The position numbers and the translations under genes are program-made. This document shows, one piece after another, positions 1 to 9,045 of a stretch of 64,000 nt of DNA. The notes beneath the pieces are model-generated. The model made no database searches and was not told where the DNA came from. It saw nothing but the letters and a program-made list of their open reading frames with translations. This DNA comes from Neobacillus niacini NBRC 15566 (lineage in GTDB: Bacteria; Bacillota; Bacilli; Bacillales; Cytobacillaceae): assembly GCF_001591505.1 (NCBI RefSeq), contig NZ_BCVA01000008.1:62001-126000 (forward strand), in the 5' to 3' direction. How positions within the stretch are numbered: the first letter of the stretch is position 1; the number at the start of each line of letters is the position of its first letter.

Positions 1-1
1 T

Positions 2-58
2 GGAATGGTCGATCCAACAATCGTTTCTAACATGCCTACTATGGGTCATAATATGTAA
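2..58 (+). CDS. C-terminal end of an unidentified upstream gene (partial)
   Basis: An open frame enters from the left edge and ends in TAA at 56-58. It reads as a short methionine- and proline-containing tail ending PTMGHNM. A rho-independent terminator follows ten bases later, which supports this being the true end of a transcribed gene. The visible part is too short to name the product. Confidence 0.35.
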   Translation, partial: GMVDPTIVSNMPTMGHNM

Positions 59-67
59 TATAAATGT

Positions 68-99
68 ATCTCACCTTCAAATTGGAGGTGAGATTTTTT
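68..99 (+). terminator. Rho-independent terminator of the upstream gene
   Basis: A 9-bp perfect stem (ATCTCACCT / AGGTGAGAT) with a 9-base loop is followed by a run of six T. It separates the left-edge gene from the cydAB operon. Confidence 0.8.
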
Positions 100-208
100 A
101 TTGGTAGCGTATTTTCATAAATAAGATGTTAGAAAACACAAGTTTACATATTATTGGACCTTTTGGAAATAATTATCAAGACTATACTACGTGAGGGGAG
201 AACTATTT

Positions 209-1570
209 TTGAGTGACATCTTAATAGCCCGTTCCTTATTTGGAACAACCATGGCTTTTCATATTATCTTTGCCACGATAGGAGTTGGCTTGCCGCTGAT
301 GATTTTAGCTGCAGAACTTCTCTATCAAAAAACAAAAGATCAAGATTATGTAGTAATGGCAAAACGCTGGACTAAAGCATTTGCAGTTTTACTGGGCGTT
401 GGGATTCCCACCGGTACGATTGCGGGTACACAATTATCGTTACTTTGGCCAGGTTTTATGGAAGTGATAGGTAGAGTAATGCCTCTTCCTTTCCAAATCG
501 AAATCTATGCCTTTTTTATTGAGGCATTGTTTATGTCGATCTACGTCTATGCAGCAGAAAGAATAGCTCCTTGGATGCGAATCGTTAGTTTAGTTTTAGT
601 GGCAATTGGGGCATTGTCCTCTGCAGTCTTAATTACCAATGTCCATGCCTTTCAGGGTACACCGGCAGGTTTCCGTTATGAAGATGGGAAATTTCTCGAC
701 ATTGACCCTTGGGCAGCTTTTTTTAACCCAAGCTTTTTTGTTACAGCCGGACATGTGGCGTTGTCTGCCTATGTAGTAGGAGCTTTTGTGGTTGCTTCTG
801 TTGCGTCTTTTAAAATGATGAAAAATAAAATCGGATCGCGAGTATATTTATTTCATCAAAAAGCACTAGTTCTAAGTCTTGTTGTAGGCGGGATTTTTGC
901 TTTTCTAACGGCTTTAAATGGACATGAATCTGCTCAATACCTTCATAAGTACCAGCCGGAAAAATTAGCTGCAGCGGAAGGGTTATTTGAAACACAATCC
1001 CATGCACCCTTGGCCATAGGTGGCTTTACCGACCCAAAAACAAAGGAAATAAAAGGAGCTATTGAAATACCTTGGGCGCTAAGTTTTCTTGCGGGAAACA
1101 GCTTTGATACGGTAGTTGTCGGCTTAAACGATTATCCAGAGGAACTGTGGCCGCCATTATTTATCCATACTCTTTTTAATGGGATGGTGTTTATTGGATC
1201 CGCACTTATCATGGTTCCTTTACTTGTTTTTGCATGGAGGAAATTTTTGAAAAAATCACATTATCCAAGGCTCATGCTTTGGGGGCTGGTAACGACAGGT
1301 CCTCTGGCTGTCATCGCCATTGAATGTGGATGGATTTTTGCGTGCACCGGCCGTCAGCCGTGGGTCATTTACCACATCTTATCGACGGCAGAGTCTGCAA
1401 CGACGGCAACCAACTTAGGCCCTCTATTTATATCGTTTATTGTTGTTTACATCATCCTAGGGCTTTCTGTGGTGTTCGTATTACTCTATTTCTTTAGAAA
1501 AAACACAGAATTAGATGATATCGAGCGTGCTGAGAAAAAAAGCACCCCATTATTTAGTTCAAATTCATAG
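209..1570 (+). CDS. cydA: Cytochrome bd-type quinol oxidase subunit I
   Basis: Subunit I of a bd-type terminal oxidase, which oxidises quinol and reduces O2 to water in the cytoplasmic membrane. About nine hydrophobic helices are visible. The family GRQPW motif is at about residues 381-385, and the expected haem-ligand histidines are present in the MAFHIIFATIG segment and in AGHVALSAY. At about 453 residues it is shorter than E. coli CydA (522), so it has a short Q-loop like the CIO/YthA type. The start is taken as TTG 209, because a GAGGGGAG ribosome site at 193-200 sits 8 bases before it; the GTG at 191 would lie on top of that site. cydB follows after 12 bp, so the two form an operon. Confidence 0.93.
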   Translation: MSDILIARSLFGTTMAFHIIFATIGVGLPLMILAAELLYQKTKDQDYVVMAKRWTKAFAVLLGVGIPTGTIAGTQLSLLWPGFMEVIGRVMPLPFQIEIYAFFIEALFMSIYVYAAERIAPWMRIVSLVLVAIGALSSAVLITNVHAFQGTPAGFRYEDGKFLDIDPWAAFFNPSFFVTAGHVALSAYVVGAFVVASVASFKMMKNKIGSRVYLFHQKALVLSLVVGGIFAFLTALNGHESAQYLHKYQPEKLAAAEGLFETQSHAPLAIGGFTDPKTKEIKGAIEIPWALSFLAGNSFDTVVVGLNDYPEELWPPLFIHTLFNGMVFIGSALIMVPLLVFAWRKFLKKSHYPRLMLWGLVTTGPLAVIAIECGWIFACTGRQPWVIYHILSTAESATTATNLGPLFISFIVVYIILGLSVVFVLLYFFRKNTELDDIERAEKKSTPLFSSNS

Positions 1571-1582
1571 GAGGAGAAACGT

Positions 1583-2620
1583 ATGGCTGATGCTCTTATT
1601 GCAATTACCGTGCTATGGGGGTTCGTGTTTATTTATGCAGTTATGGCCACAATGGATTTTGGAGCCGGCTTTTGGTCAATGGTTTACATTAATCGGGAAA
1701 AAACGAAAGCAACGAACATTGCCAATCGCTATTTATCTCCAACTTGGGAAGTGACAAATACCTTTATTGTTGCGTTGGTTGTTGCTGTCTATAGCCTTTT
1801 TCCAAGTGCGGCCAATATTTTAGGGACGATATTATTGATTCCTGGGAGCTTGATCCTTCTATTACTTGCATTACGGAGTGCTTTTTTAGTTTTTTCAAAC
1901 ATTGCTACGGAATACAAAAAGCCGTTAACCTACATTTCTGGTATTGCAGGAATCATTATTCCCGGCCTGTTAATTAGTGTATTGCCGATTACACATGGTC
2001 ACTATGTTGATATTGTAAATGGCAATGCCAATTTAAACCTAAGTAAGCTCTTTACGAGCCCCAATGAGTATGCCTTTATTGGGTTTGCGATCACGAGTAC
2101 ACTTTTTCTCTCATCTTTACTATTAGCCGATTATTCCAAGGCTTCGAATGAAATGGAGGCATATCGTGTCTACCTTCGCGATGGAAAAATACTTGGACCG
2201 ATCTCATTAATAATGGCATTACTGATTATGCTGACGCTAAAAAGTGAAGTGGGATGGTTATATACTAAAATGATGGAAGATCTTCCCTTACTATTGATTT
2301 CGGTTGGGTTCTTTTTAATCATCGGTTACGGATTATATGCGTCCAATCCTTTTCAAAAAGGGGTACGAGGCATGCCAAGACTCGCTGTCATTGCAGTTAC
2401 CATTCAATACCTCATTGCTAGCTATGTATATGGCAAGGCCCATTTACCTTATATCATCTATCCAAATGTTACGATTGAGTCGGCCTTTACAGACCCTAAC
2501 TCATTTAAAGCCGTGTTTATCACCTATATCGTTGGATTTGCCATTCTTTTCCCGGGCTTCATTTACTTTTGGAGTTTATTTATGAATGATAAACGATATT
2601 TGAGGCAAAAGGGGAACTAG
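1583..2620 (+). CDS. cydB: Cytochrome bd-type quinol oxidase subunit II
   Basis: Partner subunit of the bd oxidase; 345 residues and strongly hydrophobic, with about eight to nine membrane helices and the N-terminal MDFGAGFW motif typical of CydB. A strong AGGAGGAG site precedes the ATG. It is co-transcribed with cydA. No cydC/cydD assembly genes follow; the next region is a repeat element with terminator-like ends and then convergent sspH. Confidence 0.92.
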   Translation: MADALIAITVLWGFVFIYAVMATMDFGAGFWSMVYINREKTKATNIANRYLSPTWEVTNTFIVALVVAVYSLFPSAANILGTILLIPGSLILLLLALRSAFLVFSNIATEYKKPLTYISGIAGIIIPGLLISVLPITHGHYVDIVNGNANLNLSKLFTSPNEYAFIGFAITSTLFLSSLLLADYSKASNEMEAYRVYLRDGKILGPISLIMALLIMLTLKSEVGWLYTKMMEDLPLLLISVGFFLIIGYGLYASNPFQKGVRGMPRLAVIAVTIQYLIASYVYGKAHLPYIIYPNVTIESAFTDPNSFKAVFITYIVGFAILFPGFIYFWSLFMNDKRYLRQKGN

Positions 2621-2626
2621 TAGAAA

Positions 2627-3072
2627 CAAAAAAATCTCACCTAAAGGTGGGATTCAGATTGTCGAGAAAGGTATCTTTCTTGGCAATTTTTTACTTTTAT
2701 GCTATTTTGAGGACAAATCGCATGAGCAGCAAGTAATAATTTGTCCTCAATACGGGGTCTTAAGGACAAATCGCGTGAGCACCAAGGAAGGATTTGTCCT
2801 CAATACGGGGTCTTAAGGACAAATCGTGTGAGCACCAAGGAAGGATTTGTCCTCAATACGGGCTTTTGAAGACAAATTACCAGTGCAGCGGGCAAGGATT
2901 TGTCCTCAATACAGGGTCTTGAGGACGAATCGCCAGACAGCGAATAAGGATTTGTCCTTAATACAGGATCTTGATGGTAAATCGTACTAGTCCCTTTTTA
3001 ATCATAGTCAAAATAAAGGCTGTCGAGACTTTCTCGACAGCCTGAATCTCACCTAAAGGTGGGATTTTTTTG
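2627..3072. repeat. Inverted-repeat-bounded intergenic element containing a 53-bp palindromic array
   Basis: The convergent space between cydB and sspH is bounded by two 44-base arms (2627-2670 and 3029-3072) that are inverted copies with about 38 of 44 positions identical. Each arm holds the hairpin AATCTCACCTAAAGGTGGGATT-like core and a TGTCGAGAAAG block. The substitutions between arms keep the hairpin paired. The right arm also forms a perfect 11-bp stem, GGCTGTCGAGA/TCTCGACAGCC. The arms probably act as terminators for the two convergent genes, but their shared extension beyond the hairpins suggests the ends of a small element. Confidence 0.6.
2707..2986. repeat. Tandem 53-bp palindromic repeat array (family A)
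   Basis: Five full copies and a decayed sixth copy repeat at exactly 53 bp; the GGAC core recurs at 2711, 2764, 2817, 2870, 2923 and 2976. Each unit contains the inverted repeat GAGGACAAATC ... GATTTGTCCTC around a roughly 20-base spacer. Copies 2 and 3 are nearly identical, and identity falls toward the right end. No open frame or gene signal is present. Confidence 0.9.
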
Positions 3073-3121
3073 ACCAGCTATGCAGTTTTAGTAGTTGAAT
3101 ATGGAGATGTACATGTTTTCA

Positions 3122-3319
3122 TTATTCAGTGTAATACTCTCCCGTTTCTTCCAAATCATTAATCGGTACGATTTGTCTTTCACTATGAATTCCTCTTTCA
3201 GATACAACCGCCTTAATCGATGTATCATCTATACTTTCAATCCACACAGGAATTCCATGATAGTGAACGGATATTTCTTGGTCGGCTAATAGAATTTCTT
3301 TGGCACGTTGTAGATTCAT
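3122..3319 (-). CDS. sspH: Small acid-soluble spore protein, H type
   Basis: A 65-residue protein that matches the SspH family in length and pattern: it opens with MNLQRAKEI and has the central HYHGIPVWIESID block that in the family reads as Y-x-G-x-P-V-W-I-E. The family is made in the developing spore under sporulation sigma factors. A GAGGTG ribosome site precedes the start on the minus strand. The gene stands alone, convergent with cydB. Confidence 0.85.
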   Translation of the reverse strand: MNLQRAKEILLADQEISVHYHGIPVWIESIDDTSIKAVVSERGIHSERQIVPINDLEETGEYYTE

Positions 3320-3386
3320 ATAAACACCTCGATTTTATCCTCTCCGATACAGCCATTTTATATTCTAAAGATCTGCATACACTTCG

Positions 3387-3406
3387 TGAACAATATGAAC
3401 AAAATG
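3387..3406 (+). promoter_or_regulatory. 20-bp motif shared with the CitMHS gene upstream region
   Basis: TGAACAATATGAACAAAATG is a tandem pair of TGAACAA half-units. It matches 17 of 20 bases of a site at 11413-11432, and both end exactly 94 bases before the transporter start codon. Inferred binding site of one or both CitB-type response regulators encoded between the two transporters. Confidence 0.5.
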
Positions 3407-3472
3407 GTTAATAAGTTTTTAATGCTGTTTAAATGTATAATCTATTAAATATTCAAAAGTTTTGTAAAATTA

Positions 3473-3486
3473 AGAAAACGTTTACA
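3473..3486 (+). promoter_or_regulatory. CcpA cre-like box before tctC
   Basis: AGAAAACGTTTACA matches the cre consensus TGWAARCGYTWNCW at 13 of 14 positions. It abuts the AAGGGGG ribosome site of tctC and lies downstream of a TATAAT at 3436-3441, so CcpA bound here would act as a roadblock. Confidence 0.6.
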
Positions 3487-3499
3487 AGGGGGAAATGAA

Positions 3500-4531
3500 A
3501 TGTTTTCTATCAAAAAAATCTCAGCAGTAATGGTTGCAGGTGCATTGGCTCTAAGTATTGGTGCTTGCAGCAACAGTAAAGAGACAGGTAGTACAGAAAA
3601 GAAGGAAGAAGGTACCGGCTACCCTACGAAAGCGGTTACAGTTGTGGCGCCATCAGGGGCAGGGGGCGGATGGGATTTAACCGCTCGTGCGTTCGTAAAA
3701 GTACTAGGTGAAACGAAAATCGTTGATCAGCCTATGACGGTTGAAAATAAGCCTGGCGGCGGCGGTGCAGTCTTTATGGCTGAATATGCTACCCAGCAAG
3801 TTGAAAATAATGACATGCTCTTTGTTAATTCACCACCGATTGTGATTAACAATCTGAAAAAAGAAGGAAACAGCCCATATGGCTATAAAAATACAACACC
3901 ATTAGCGCAGCTTACAAAAGATTTTGGGGCGATTGTGGTAAAAGCAGATTCCAAATTCACAGACTTAAAATCCGTTTTAGAAGAGGTAAAGAAAGATCCT
4001 AGTAAACTAACATTTGCAGGCGGATCTGCACCTGGATCTATGGACCATTTAATTTCCATTTTACCTGCTTATAAGTATGGAGTGGATCCAACAAAAGTGA
4101 AATACGTTTCCTATGATGGGGGCGGGGAAGCCATAACAGCACTCCTTGGAGGTAACGCAGATGTAATTGGTACCGATGCTTCAAGTGTTAAAGAATTTTT
4201 AAAGGCAGGTAAGGTGCGCGTGTTGGCGATTACCTCAGAAGAGCGTTTAGCCGGTGATTTTAAAGATGTTCCAACTGCAAAAGAACAGGGTGTGGACGCA
4301 GAATTTACGATTTGGCGCGGGGTGTTTGGTCCGGAAAAAATGTCTAAAGAAGCCAAGTCATATTGGGAACAATCTATTGATAAGCTCGTTAACTCTCCTG
4401 AATGGAAAAAAGAAGTAGAGACGCAAGGCTGGGAACTAGAGTATAAAAACAGTTCTGAATTCAAAAAGTTCTTAGAAGAGCAAGAAAGCCAGGTCCAGCA
4501 ATTATTAACTGCACTAGGAATGCAAAAGTAA
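3500..4531 (+). CDS. tctC: Tripartite tricarboxylate transporter substrate-binding lipoprotein
   Basis: Extracytoplasmic receptor of a tripartite tricarboxylate transporter (TTT), expected to bind citrate or a related carboxylate and deliver it to TctAB. The 343-residue protein has a lipoprotein signal ending SIGAC with the lipidated cysteine at residue 23. The family blocks VVAPSGAGGGWD and VENKPGGGGAVF follow. The ribosome site is AAGGGGGAA. It heads tctCBA and is separated from tctB by two hairpins that may favour higher expression of the receptor. Exact ligand is not visible in the sequence. Confidence 0.9.
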   Translation: MFSIKKISAVMVAGALALSIGACSNSKETGSTEKKEEGTGYPTKAVTVVAPSGAGGGWDLTARAFVKVLGETKIVDQPMTVENKPGGGGAVFMAEYATQQVENNDMLFVNSPPIVINNLKKEGNSPYGYKNTTPLAQLTKDFGAIVVKADSKFTDLKSVLEEVKKDPSKLTFAGGSAPGSMDHLISILPAYKYGVDPTKVKYVSYDGGGEAITALLGGNADVIGTDASSVKEFLKAGKVRVLAITSEERLAGDFKDVPTAKEQGVDAEFTIWRGVFGPEKMSKEAKSYWEQSIDKLVNSPEWKKEVETQGWELEYKNSSEFKKFLEEQESQVQQLLTALGMQK

Positions 4532-4538
4532 AGAAGAC

Positions 4539-4600
4539 GGGAAGGAGGAACTCGCTCCTTCCTCGGGAAGGAGTTAACTTTCTCCTTCCTCTATTTTTTC
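4539..4600 (+). terminator. Two tandem near-identical hairpins between tctC and tctB
   Basis: The stem GGAAGGAG/CTCCTTCC occurs twice in a row (4539-4562 and 4565-4589). Only the second is followed by a T-rich run. The arrangement suits partial termination or protection of the tctC messenger. Confidence 0.6.
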
Positions 4601-4616
4601 TGAAGGGGGATTAAAA

Positions 4617-5072
4617 ATGGAATTAAAATTTGATTACATCGCTTCAGTCTTGTTTCTCGCCGTAGGTGTTCTTTTTATCATTGGGAGCAGAAGTCTTGGA
4701 AGTTCTTCCTATGGAAGTGCCGTTGGGCCTGATATATTTCCATTGATTCTTGGCAGCGCACTCGTTTTATTAAGTATCCGTTTATTTTATGAAACATTCG
4801 TTACGAAGAATCAACAGGGGACGAAGGAAAAGTTGCAGTACAAGCCTTTCTTAATCATTTTTGTTGCTACATTGGTTTACATATTGACGTTGGAAACGAT
4901 TGGATATGTCATCACAACCTTCCTGTTTTTATTCGTTTGCTTTCAAACGATGGAACGTTCAAAAGTGATTCTTTCCCTTCTCATTTCTGCATGTTTTTCA
5001 GGACTTGTTTATTTTTTATATGTAGAAGTTTTAAAAGGTACACTGCCAGATTGGCCAATTTGGTTTCAGTAG
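4617..5072 (+). CDS. tctB: Tripartite tricarboxylate transporter small membrane subunit
   Basis: A 151-residue protein with four hydrophobic segments, the size and layout of TctB, the small integral subunit of TTT carriers. It starts at an ATG after an AAGGGGGA site. It lies between tctC and tctA in the same direction (34 bp to tctA) and is expected to form the membrane complex with TctA. Confidence 0.87.
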   Translation: MELKFDYIASVLFLAVGVLFIIGSRSLGSSSYGSAVGPDIFPLILGSALVLLSIRLFYETFVTKNQQGTKEKLQYKPFLIIFVATLVYILTLETIGYVITTFLFLFVCFQTMERSKVILSLLISACFSGLVYFLYVEVLKGTLPDWPIWFQ

Positions 5073-5106
5073 TTAAAGAGAAGGCTTTTGGAAAGGAGAT
5101 TGAAGC

Positions 5107-6633
5107 ATGAGTACACTAGATTATTTATTTCAAGGATTCCAAACGGCACTTATTTGGTATAATATCCTTTTTGCTTTTGTTGGCGTTTTAATTGGGACCG
5201 CTGTTGGTGTGCTTCCTGGGATTGGACCGATGAGTGGCGTTGCTCTTCTTATTCCGGTAACCGCATCCATTACAGGCGGCCTCCCGCCAGAACATGCAGC
5301 AACAAGCGCAATTATTCTGCTCGCTGGAGTTTATTATGGAGCGATGTACGGCGGATCGACCACTTCCATTCTATTAAATACACCAGGAGAATCTTCCTCT
5401 GTCGTGACGACATTGGACGGTTACCAGATGGCCAAGAAAGGGAGAGCAGGGAGTGCCCTATCTATTGCAGCAATCGGTTCCTTCGTGGCGGGGATAATTA
5501 CCCTGGTGGCACTGATTGCATTAGCAAAACCATTATCAGCTGTCGCACTTAAGTTTGGTCCGGCCGAATATTTTTCCTTAATGCTTTTAGGACTGGGGGC
5601 TGTCAGTGGATTAGCTGGAAAATCCGTAACAAAAGCATTAATAATGACTATCTTTGGGTTATTACTTGGTACGATTGGAATCGACAATGTATCTGGAATT
5701 GCTAGATTTACCTTTGATGTTCCGTGGCTATATCAGGGAATTGAGTTTTTAACGATTGCGGTAGGGTTGTTTGCGGTTGGTGAGGTTTTTAAGACCATCT
5801 TGGAAAAAGAAGAGGAAGATACTGAGATTGCAAGAATTAATAATTTACTTCCATCTAAAGCTGAGTTAAAAGAATCCGCAGGACCTATTGCCCGAGGTTC
5901 GCTCTTAGGATTCTTTGTGGGCATATTACCAGGTGCTGGGGCAACACTAGCTTCCTTCTTTTCTTATATCCTTGAAAAAAAGATCTCGAAAACGCCATCA
6001 AAATTTGGAACAGGAACCATTGCAGGGGTTGCAGCACCAGAATCGGCGAATAACGCGGCATCAGGCGGGGCAATGATCCCCTTATTAACCTTAGGTATTC
6101 CAGGATCAGGGACTACGGCTATATTAATGGGAGCATTGATGATGTATAACGTCCAGCCCGGTCCGTTATTATTTGAAGACCATCCTCAAGTAGCATGGGG
6201 TTTGATTGCCAGCATGTTTATCGGAAACATTATGCTTTTAATTTTAAATCTCCCGCTTGTTAAAGTGTTTGCGAAAATTATACAAACACCAAAGCAATTC
6301 TTGATTCCTATGATTATTGCCATTTCCATTTTTGGTGTCTATGCAGTTCAAGTATCAACTTATGATCTTTTACTATTATTGGGATGTGGACTTCTTGGCT
6401 ATTTCTTGAGCAAGAACGATTATCCAATCGCTCCTCTAGTACTTGGATTAGTGTTAGGACCAATGGTAGAGAATAATTTAAGAAGAGCTTTAACGATTTC
6501 TAATGGAGATTTCAGTGTATTCTTAACTAGGCCGATTTCACTTGTTTTTCTAATCATCACCGTTCTTTGGCTGTTAATACCGTTCATGATGAAAAGAAGA
6601 GGGAAAGATGTAATTATTAATATTGAAGGTTAA
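5107..6633 (+). CDS. tctA: Tripartite tricarboxylate transporter large membrane subunit
   Basis: The 508-residue carrier subunit with about eleven to twelve hydrophobic helices. It has both family signature loops, GVLPGIGPMSG near residue 37 and GILPGAGATLASF near residue 273, and the conserved ESANNAASGGAMIP and LGIPGSG stretch. Uptake is expected to be driven by an ion gradient. It is the last gene of tctCBA; a terminator follows 18 bases after the stop. Confidence 0.93.
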   Translation: MSTLDYLFQGFQTALIWYNILFAFVGVLIGTAVGVLPGIGPMSGVALLIPVTASITGGLPPEHAATSAIILLAGVYYGAMYGGSTTSILLNTPGESSSVVTTLDGYQMAKKGRAGSALSIAAIGSFVAGIITLVALIALAKPLSAVALKFGPAEYFSLMLLGLGAVSGLAGKSVTKALIMTIFGLLLGTIGIDNVSGIARFTFDVPWLYQGIEFLTIAVGLFAVGEVFKTILEKEEEDTEIARINNLLPSKAELKESAGPIARGSLLGFFVGILPGAGATLASFFSYILEKKISKTPSKFGTGTIAGVAAPESANNAASGGAMIPLLTLGIPGSGTTAILMGALMMYNVQPGPLLFEDHPQVAWGLIASMFIGNIMLLILNLPLVKVFAKIIQTPKQFLIPMIIAISIFGVYAVQVSTYDLLLLLGCGLLGYFLSKNDYPIAPLVLGLVLGPMVENNLRRALTISNGDFSVFLTRPISLVFLIITVLWLLIPFMMKRRGKDVIINIEG

Positions 6634-6650
6634 AATTTATAATAATTTGA

Positions 6651-6677
6651 AAACTCCTTTATTTAAGGAGTTTTTTT
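6651..6677 (+). terminator. Terminator of tctCBA
   Basis: An 8-bp stem AACTCCTT/AAGGAGTT with a 5-base loop is followed by seven T. Confidence 0.85.
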
Positions 6678-6703
6678 ACTATAATAAGAAATGAGGTGAT
6701 TGC

Positions 6704-8299
6704 GTGCGTTTACATTCGAAATTAATGCTTGTCATTCTTCTATTAATTATCTCGATTGGAGTTATTTTTGAGATTACTTTTAAGAATATAATGGAAAACA
6801 ATCTTAAACATGAAATAGGTTCTAAAGCTTTATCTGTAGCCCAAACGATTGCAAATATGCCACATATCAAGGAAGCATTTGAAGCCGAAAATCCTGCGGC
6901 ACATATCCAGCCGATTGCAGAAAGCATTCGTAAACAGGTTGGGGCAGAATTTATTGTTATCGGGAACCGAGATGAAATTCGTTATTCGCACCCCAATCCG
7001 AAGCGATTAGGACAAAAAATGGTTGGGGGAGATAATGGACTTGTTTTTAAAGGAGAATCTGTCATCTCAGAATCTACCGGAACTCTTGGTCCCTCTCTAC
7101 GTGGAAAAGCCCCTATCTTTAGCCAGGGGGAAGTGATTGGTGTTGTTTCAGTCGGGTATCTACAGACCGATATTCAAAAGGAAGTTTCAAAGATACAGAA
7201 AAAAATCTTTTTTGCGACACTTCTTATTTTAATAGGAGGATTACTAGCTGCATTACTCATTTCTTTAAATATAAAAAAGGCAATGTTTGGACTGGAACCG
7301 AAAGAAATCGCCTGGATGTACCAAGAGAAACATGCCATTTTAGAGTCCATTCATGAAGGGATTATTGCCATTGATACTGATGGACGAATCACAGTTGTGA
7401 ATGAAACGGCACATAAAATTTTGGGGGTTCCAAATGAGACACTTCTCCGAGGAAAGAGGATTGAAGAGGTTCTAGAAAATACGAATCTTCTTGAAGTAGT
7501 TCGAAATGGGCAGCCAGATTATGATAAGGAAATACTTATCTTTGGAGATATATTTTTGGCTAATCGGATTCCGATTTTTAATAAGAAGGGTGATGTGATT
7601 GGGGCTGTCGCCAGTTTACGCAATAAATCGGAGCTTGCCCAGTTACTGCAGGAATTATCCCATGTAAAAGCCTATGCAGAAGGTCTGCGTGCTCAAACCC
7701 ATGAATATTCCAATCGTCTTTATACTCTGCTAGGCTTAATTCAACTAGGGTCATATAAGGAAGCGATTGATTTTATCTCTAAGGAAGTCGATGTCACACA
7801 AGGATTTATCCAATTTTTAATGAAGGAAATCCCTGATCCCATTATTGCTGGATTTATATTAGGGAAAGTAAGTCTAGCAAGTGAATTGAAAGTTAGTTTT
7901 TCAATAGATAGAGAGAGCAGTTTTAAAGATTTACCACATGATATAAACAGAGATTCATTAGTTACCATTATTGGCAACCTAGTCAATAATGCTTTTGAAG
8001 CAGTTAGGGAGAATGAAAAAGAAGAGAAAAGAGTCTCGCTGTTTTTAACCGATCTTGGAAAGGAACTGATTATAGAAGTAGAGGATAATGGAAAAGGAAT
8101 CGATACTACCATTAACGAACAGATTTTTAAAGCAGGCTATACGACCAAGAATACCAATAGTAATGCAGGAATTGGGCTTAGTCTAGTTCAGAAGGCAATC
8201 AAAGGCTTAGGGGGATATATCACATTTTCATCAAATGTGGGGGAAGGTACGATTTTTACTGTGGCTATACCCAAAGAGCAGAGGGAGAGTGTGAAATGA
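6704..8299 (+). CDS. CitA/DcuS-type sensor histidine kinase (first copy)
   Basis: Membrane sensor kinase of the citrate/C4-dicarboxylate family. In order: membrane helix (about 7-28), extracytoplasmic PAS-like ligand domain (30-165), second helix (167-188), cytoplasmic PAS (about 215-320), phospho-acceptor H333 in the box LRAQTHEYSNRLY, then the HATPase domain with the N box (NLVNNAFEA) and G boxes (DNGKGID, GIGLSL). GTG start after GAGGTGA. The stop overlaps its regulator by 4 bp. Neighbours suggest it senses a tricarboxylate and controls tctCBA, citM or both. It is a close paralogue of the kinase at 9046-10653. Confidence 0.9.
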   Translation: MRLHSKLMLVILLLIISIGVIFEITFKNIMENNLKHEIGSKALSVAQTIANMPHIKEAFEAENPAAHIQPIAESIRKQVGAEFIVIGNRDEIRYSHPNPKRLGQKMVGGDNGLVFKGESVISESTGTLGPSLRGKAPIFSQGEVIGVVSVGYLQTDIQKEVSKIQKKIFFATLLILIGGLLAALLISLNIKKAMFGLEPKEIAWMYQEKHAILESIHEGIIAIDTDGRITVVNETAHKILGVPNETLLRGKRIEEVLENTNLLEVVRNGQPDYDKEILIFGDIFLANRIPIFNKKGDVIGAVASLRNKSELAQLLQELSHVKAYAEGLRAQTHEYSNRLYTLLGLIQLGSYKEAIDFISKEVDVTQGFIQFLMKEIPDPIIAGFILGKVSLASELKVSFSIDRESSFKDLPHDINRDSLVTIIGNLVNNAFEAVRENEKEEKRVSLFLTDLGKELIIEVEDNGKGIDTTINEQIFKAGYTTKNTNSNAGIGLSLVQKAIKGLGGYITFSSNVGEGTIFTVAIPKEQRESVK

Positions 8300-9018
8300 A
8301 GGGGAACAGAGAGATAGACGTATTAATTGTTGAAGATGACTTAAGGATAGCAGAAATACAAAAGAGGTTTCTAGAACAGATTGAAGGCTTTCAAACGGTC
8401 GGGATTGCGGCAAGCTATGTTGAGGCCAAAACCTTAATTGATATATTACAGCCAGACTTACTTTTGTTAGATGTTTATTTTCCTGATATGAACGGACTAG
8501 ATTTGCTAAAAGAAGCAAAACAACAATCGAAACAAATGGATGTTATTATGATTACAGCAACAAAAGAAATTACACAAGTCCAAGAGGCGATTAGTATTGG
8601 TGTATTCGATTATATTATCAAACCGGTCGTCTTTGACCGCTTTAAACAATCGTTACTGAGATATAAGGATTATCATGGAAAGCTATTACAATATAGAAGA
8701 GAAAATACCCATGTGACTCAAGCGCAGGTAGACAGGCTGTTACGGAAAGAAGCAGAGGGAGCTGGAAATGAAAAGTCTTATCTCCCAAAAGGAATCGACC
8801 CATTAACACTAGAAAAAGTGATGGAAGTTCTCGGGAAAGTTGAATATGGACTAACAGCAGAGAGTGTCGCGAAAGAAATAGGAGTAAGCAGAACCACCGC
8901 AAGAAGGTACCTTGAACACTTAGTATCGAATGAAAATATAGAAGCGGATTTATCATATGGAACAGTAGGAAGGCCTGAACGAGTTTATATCGTTTCAAGC
9001 AAAGCAACTAAGATTTAA
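8296..9018 (+). CDS. CitB/CitT-type response regulator (first copy)
   Basis: 240-residue partner of the preceding kinase. The receiver domain has the acidic EDD near the N terminus, the phospho-acceptor D59 in LLLLDVYFPD, and a conserved lysine in IIKPV. The C-terminal region carries a helix-turn-helix (SVAKEIGVSRTTARRYLEHL, about 190-210) and the GRPERVY ending typical of the CitB/DcuR group. Translation is coupled to the kinase through an ATGA overlap. Confidence 0.9.
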   Translation: MKGNREIDVLIVEDDLRIAEIQKRFLEQIEGFQTVGIAASYVEAKTLIDILQPDLLLLDVYFPDMNGLDLLKEAKQQSKQMDVIMITATKEITQVQEAISIGVFDYIIKPVVFDRFKQSLLRYKDYHGKLLQYRRENTHVTQAQVDRLLRKEAEGAGNEKSYLPKGIDPLTLEKVMEVLGKVEYGLTAESVAKEIGVSRTTARRYLEHLVSNENIEADLSYGTVGRPERVYIVSSKATKI

Positions 9019-9045
9019 GCGTTATTTTAATAGGAGGTTTTCTGC

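Noticed and set aside
2707-2986. CRISPR array
   Set aside because: The whole 53-bp unit is conserved, there are no unique spacers, the palindrome spans the unit, and no cas genes are present. The same applies to 41851-42150.
3095-3411. Plus-strand frames over the sspH region
   Set aside because: Shadows of sspH on the other strand and of its upstream region; only the minus-strand frame matches a family.
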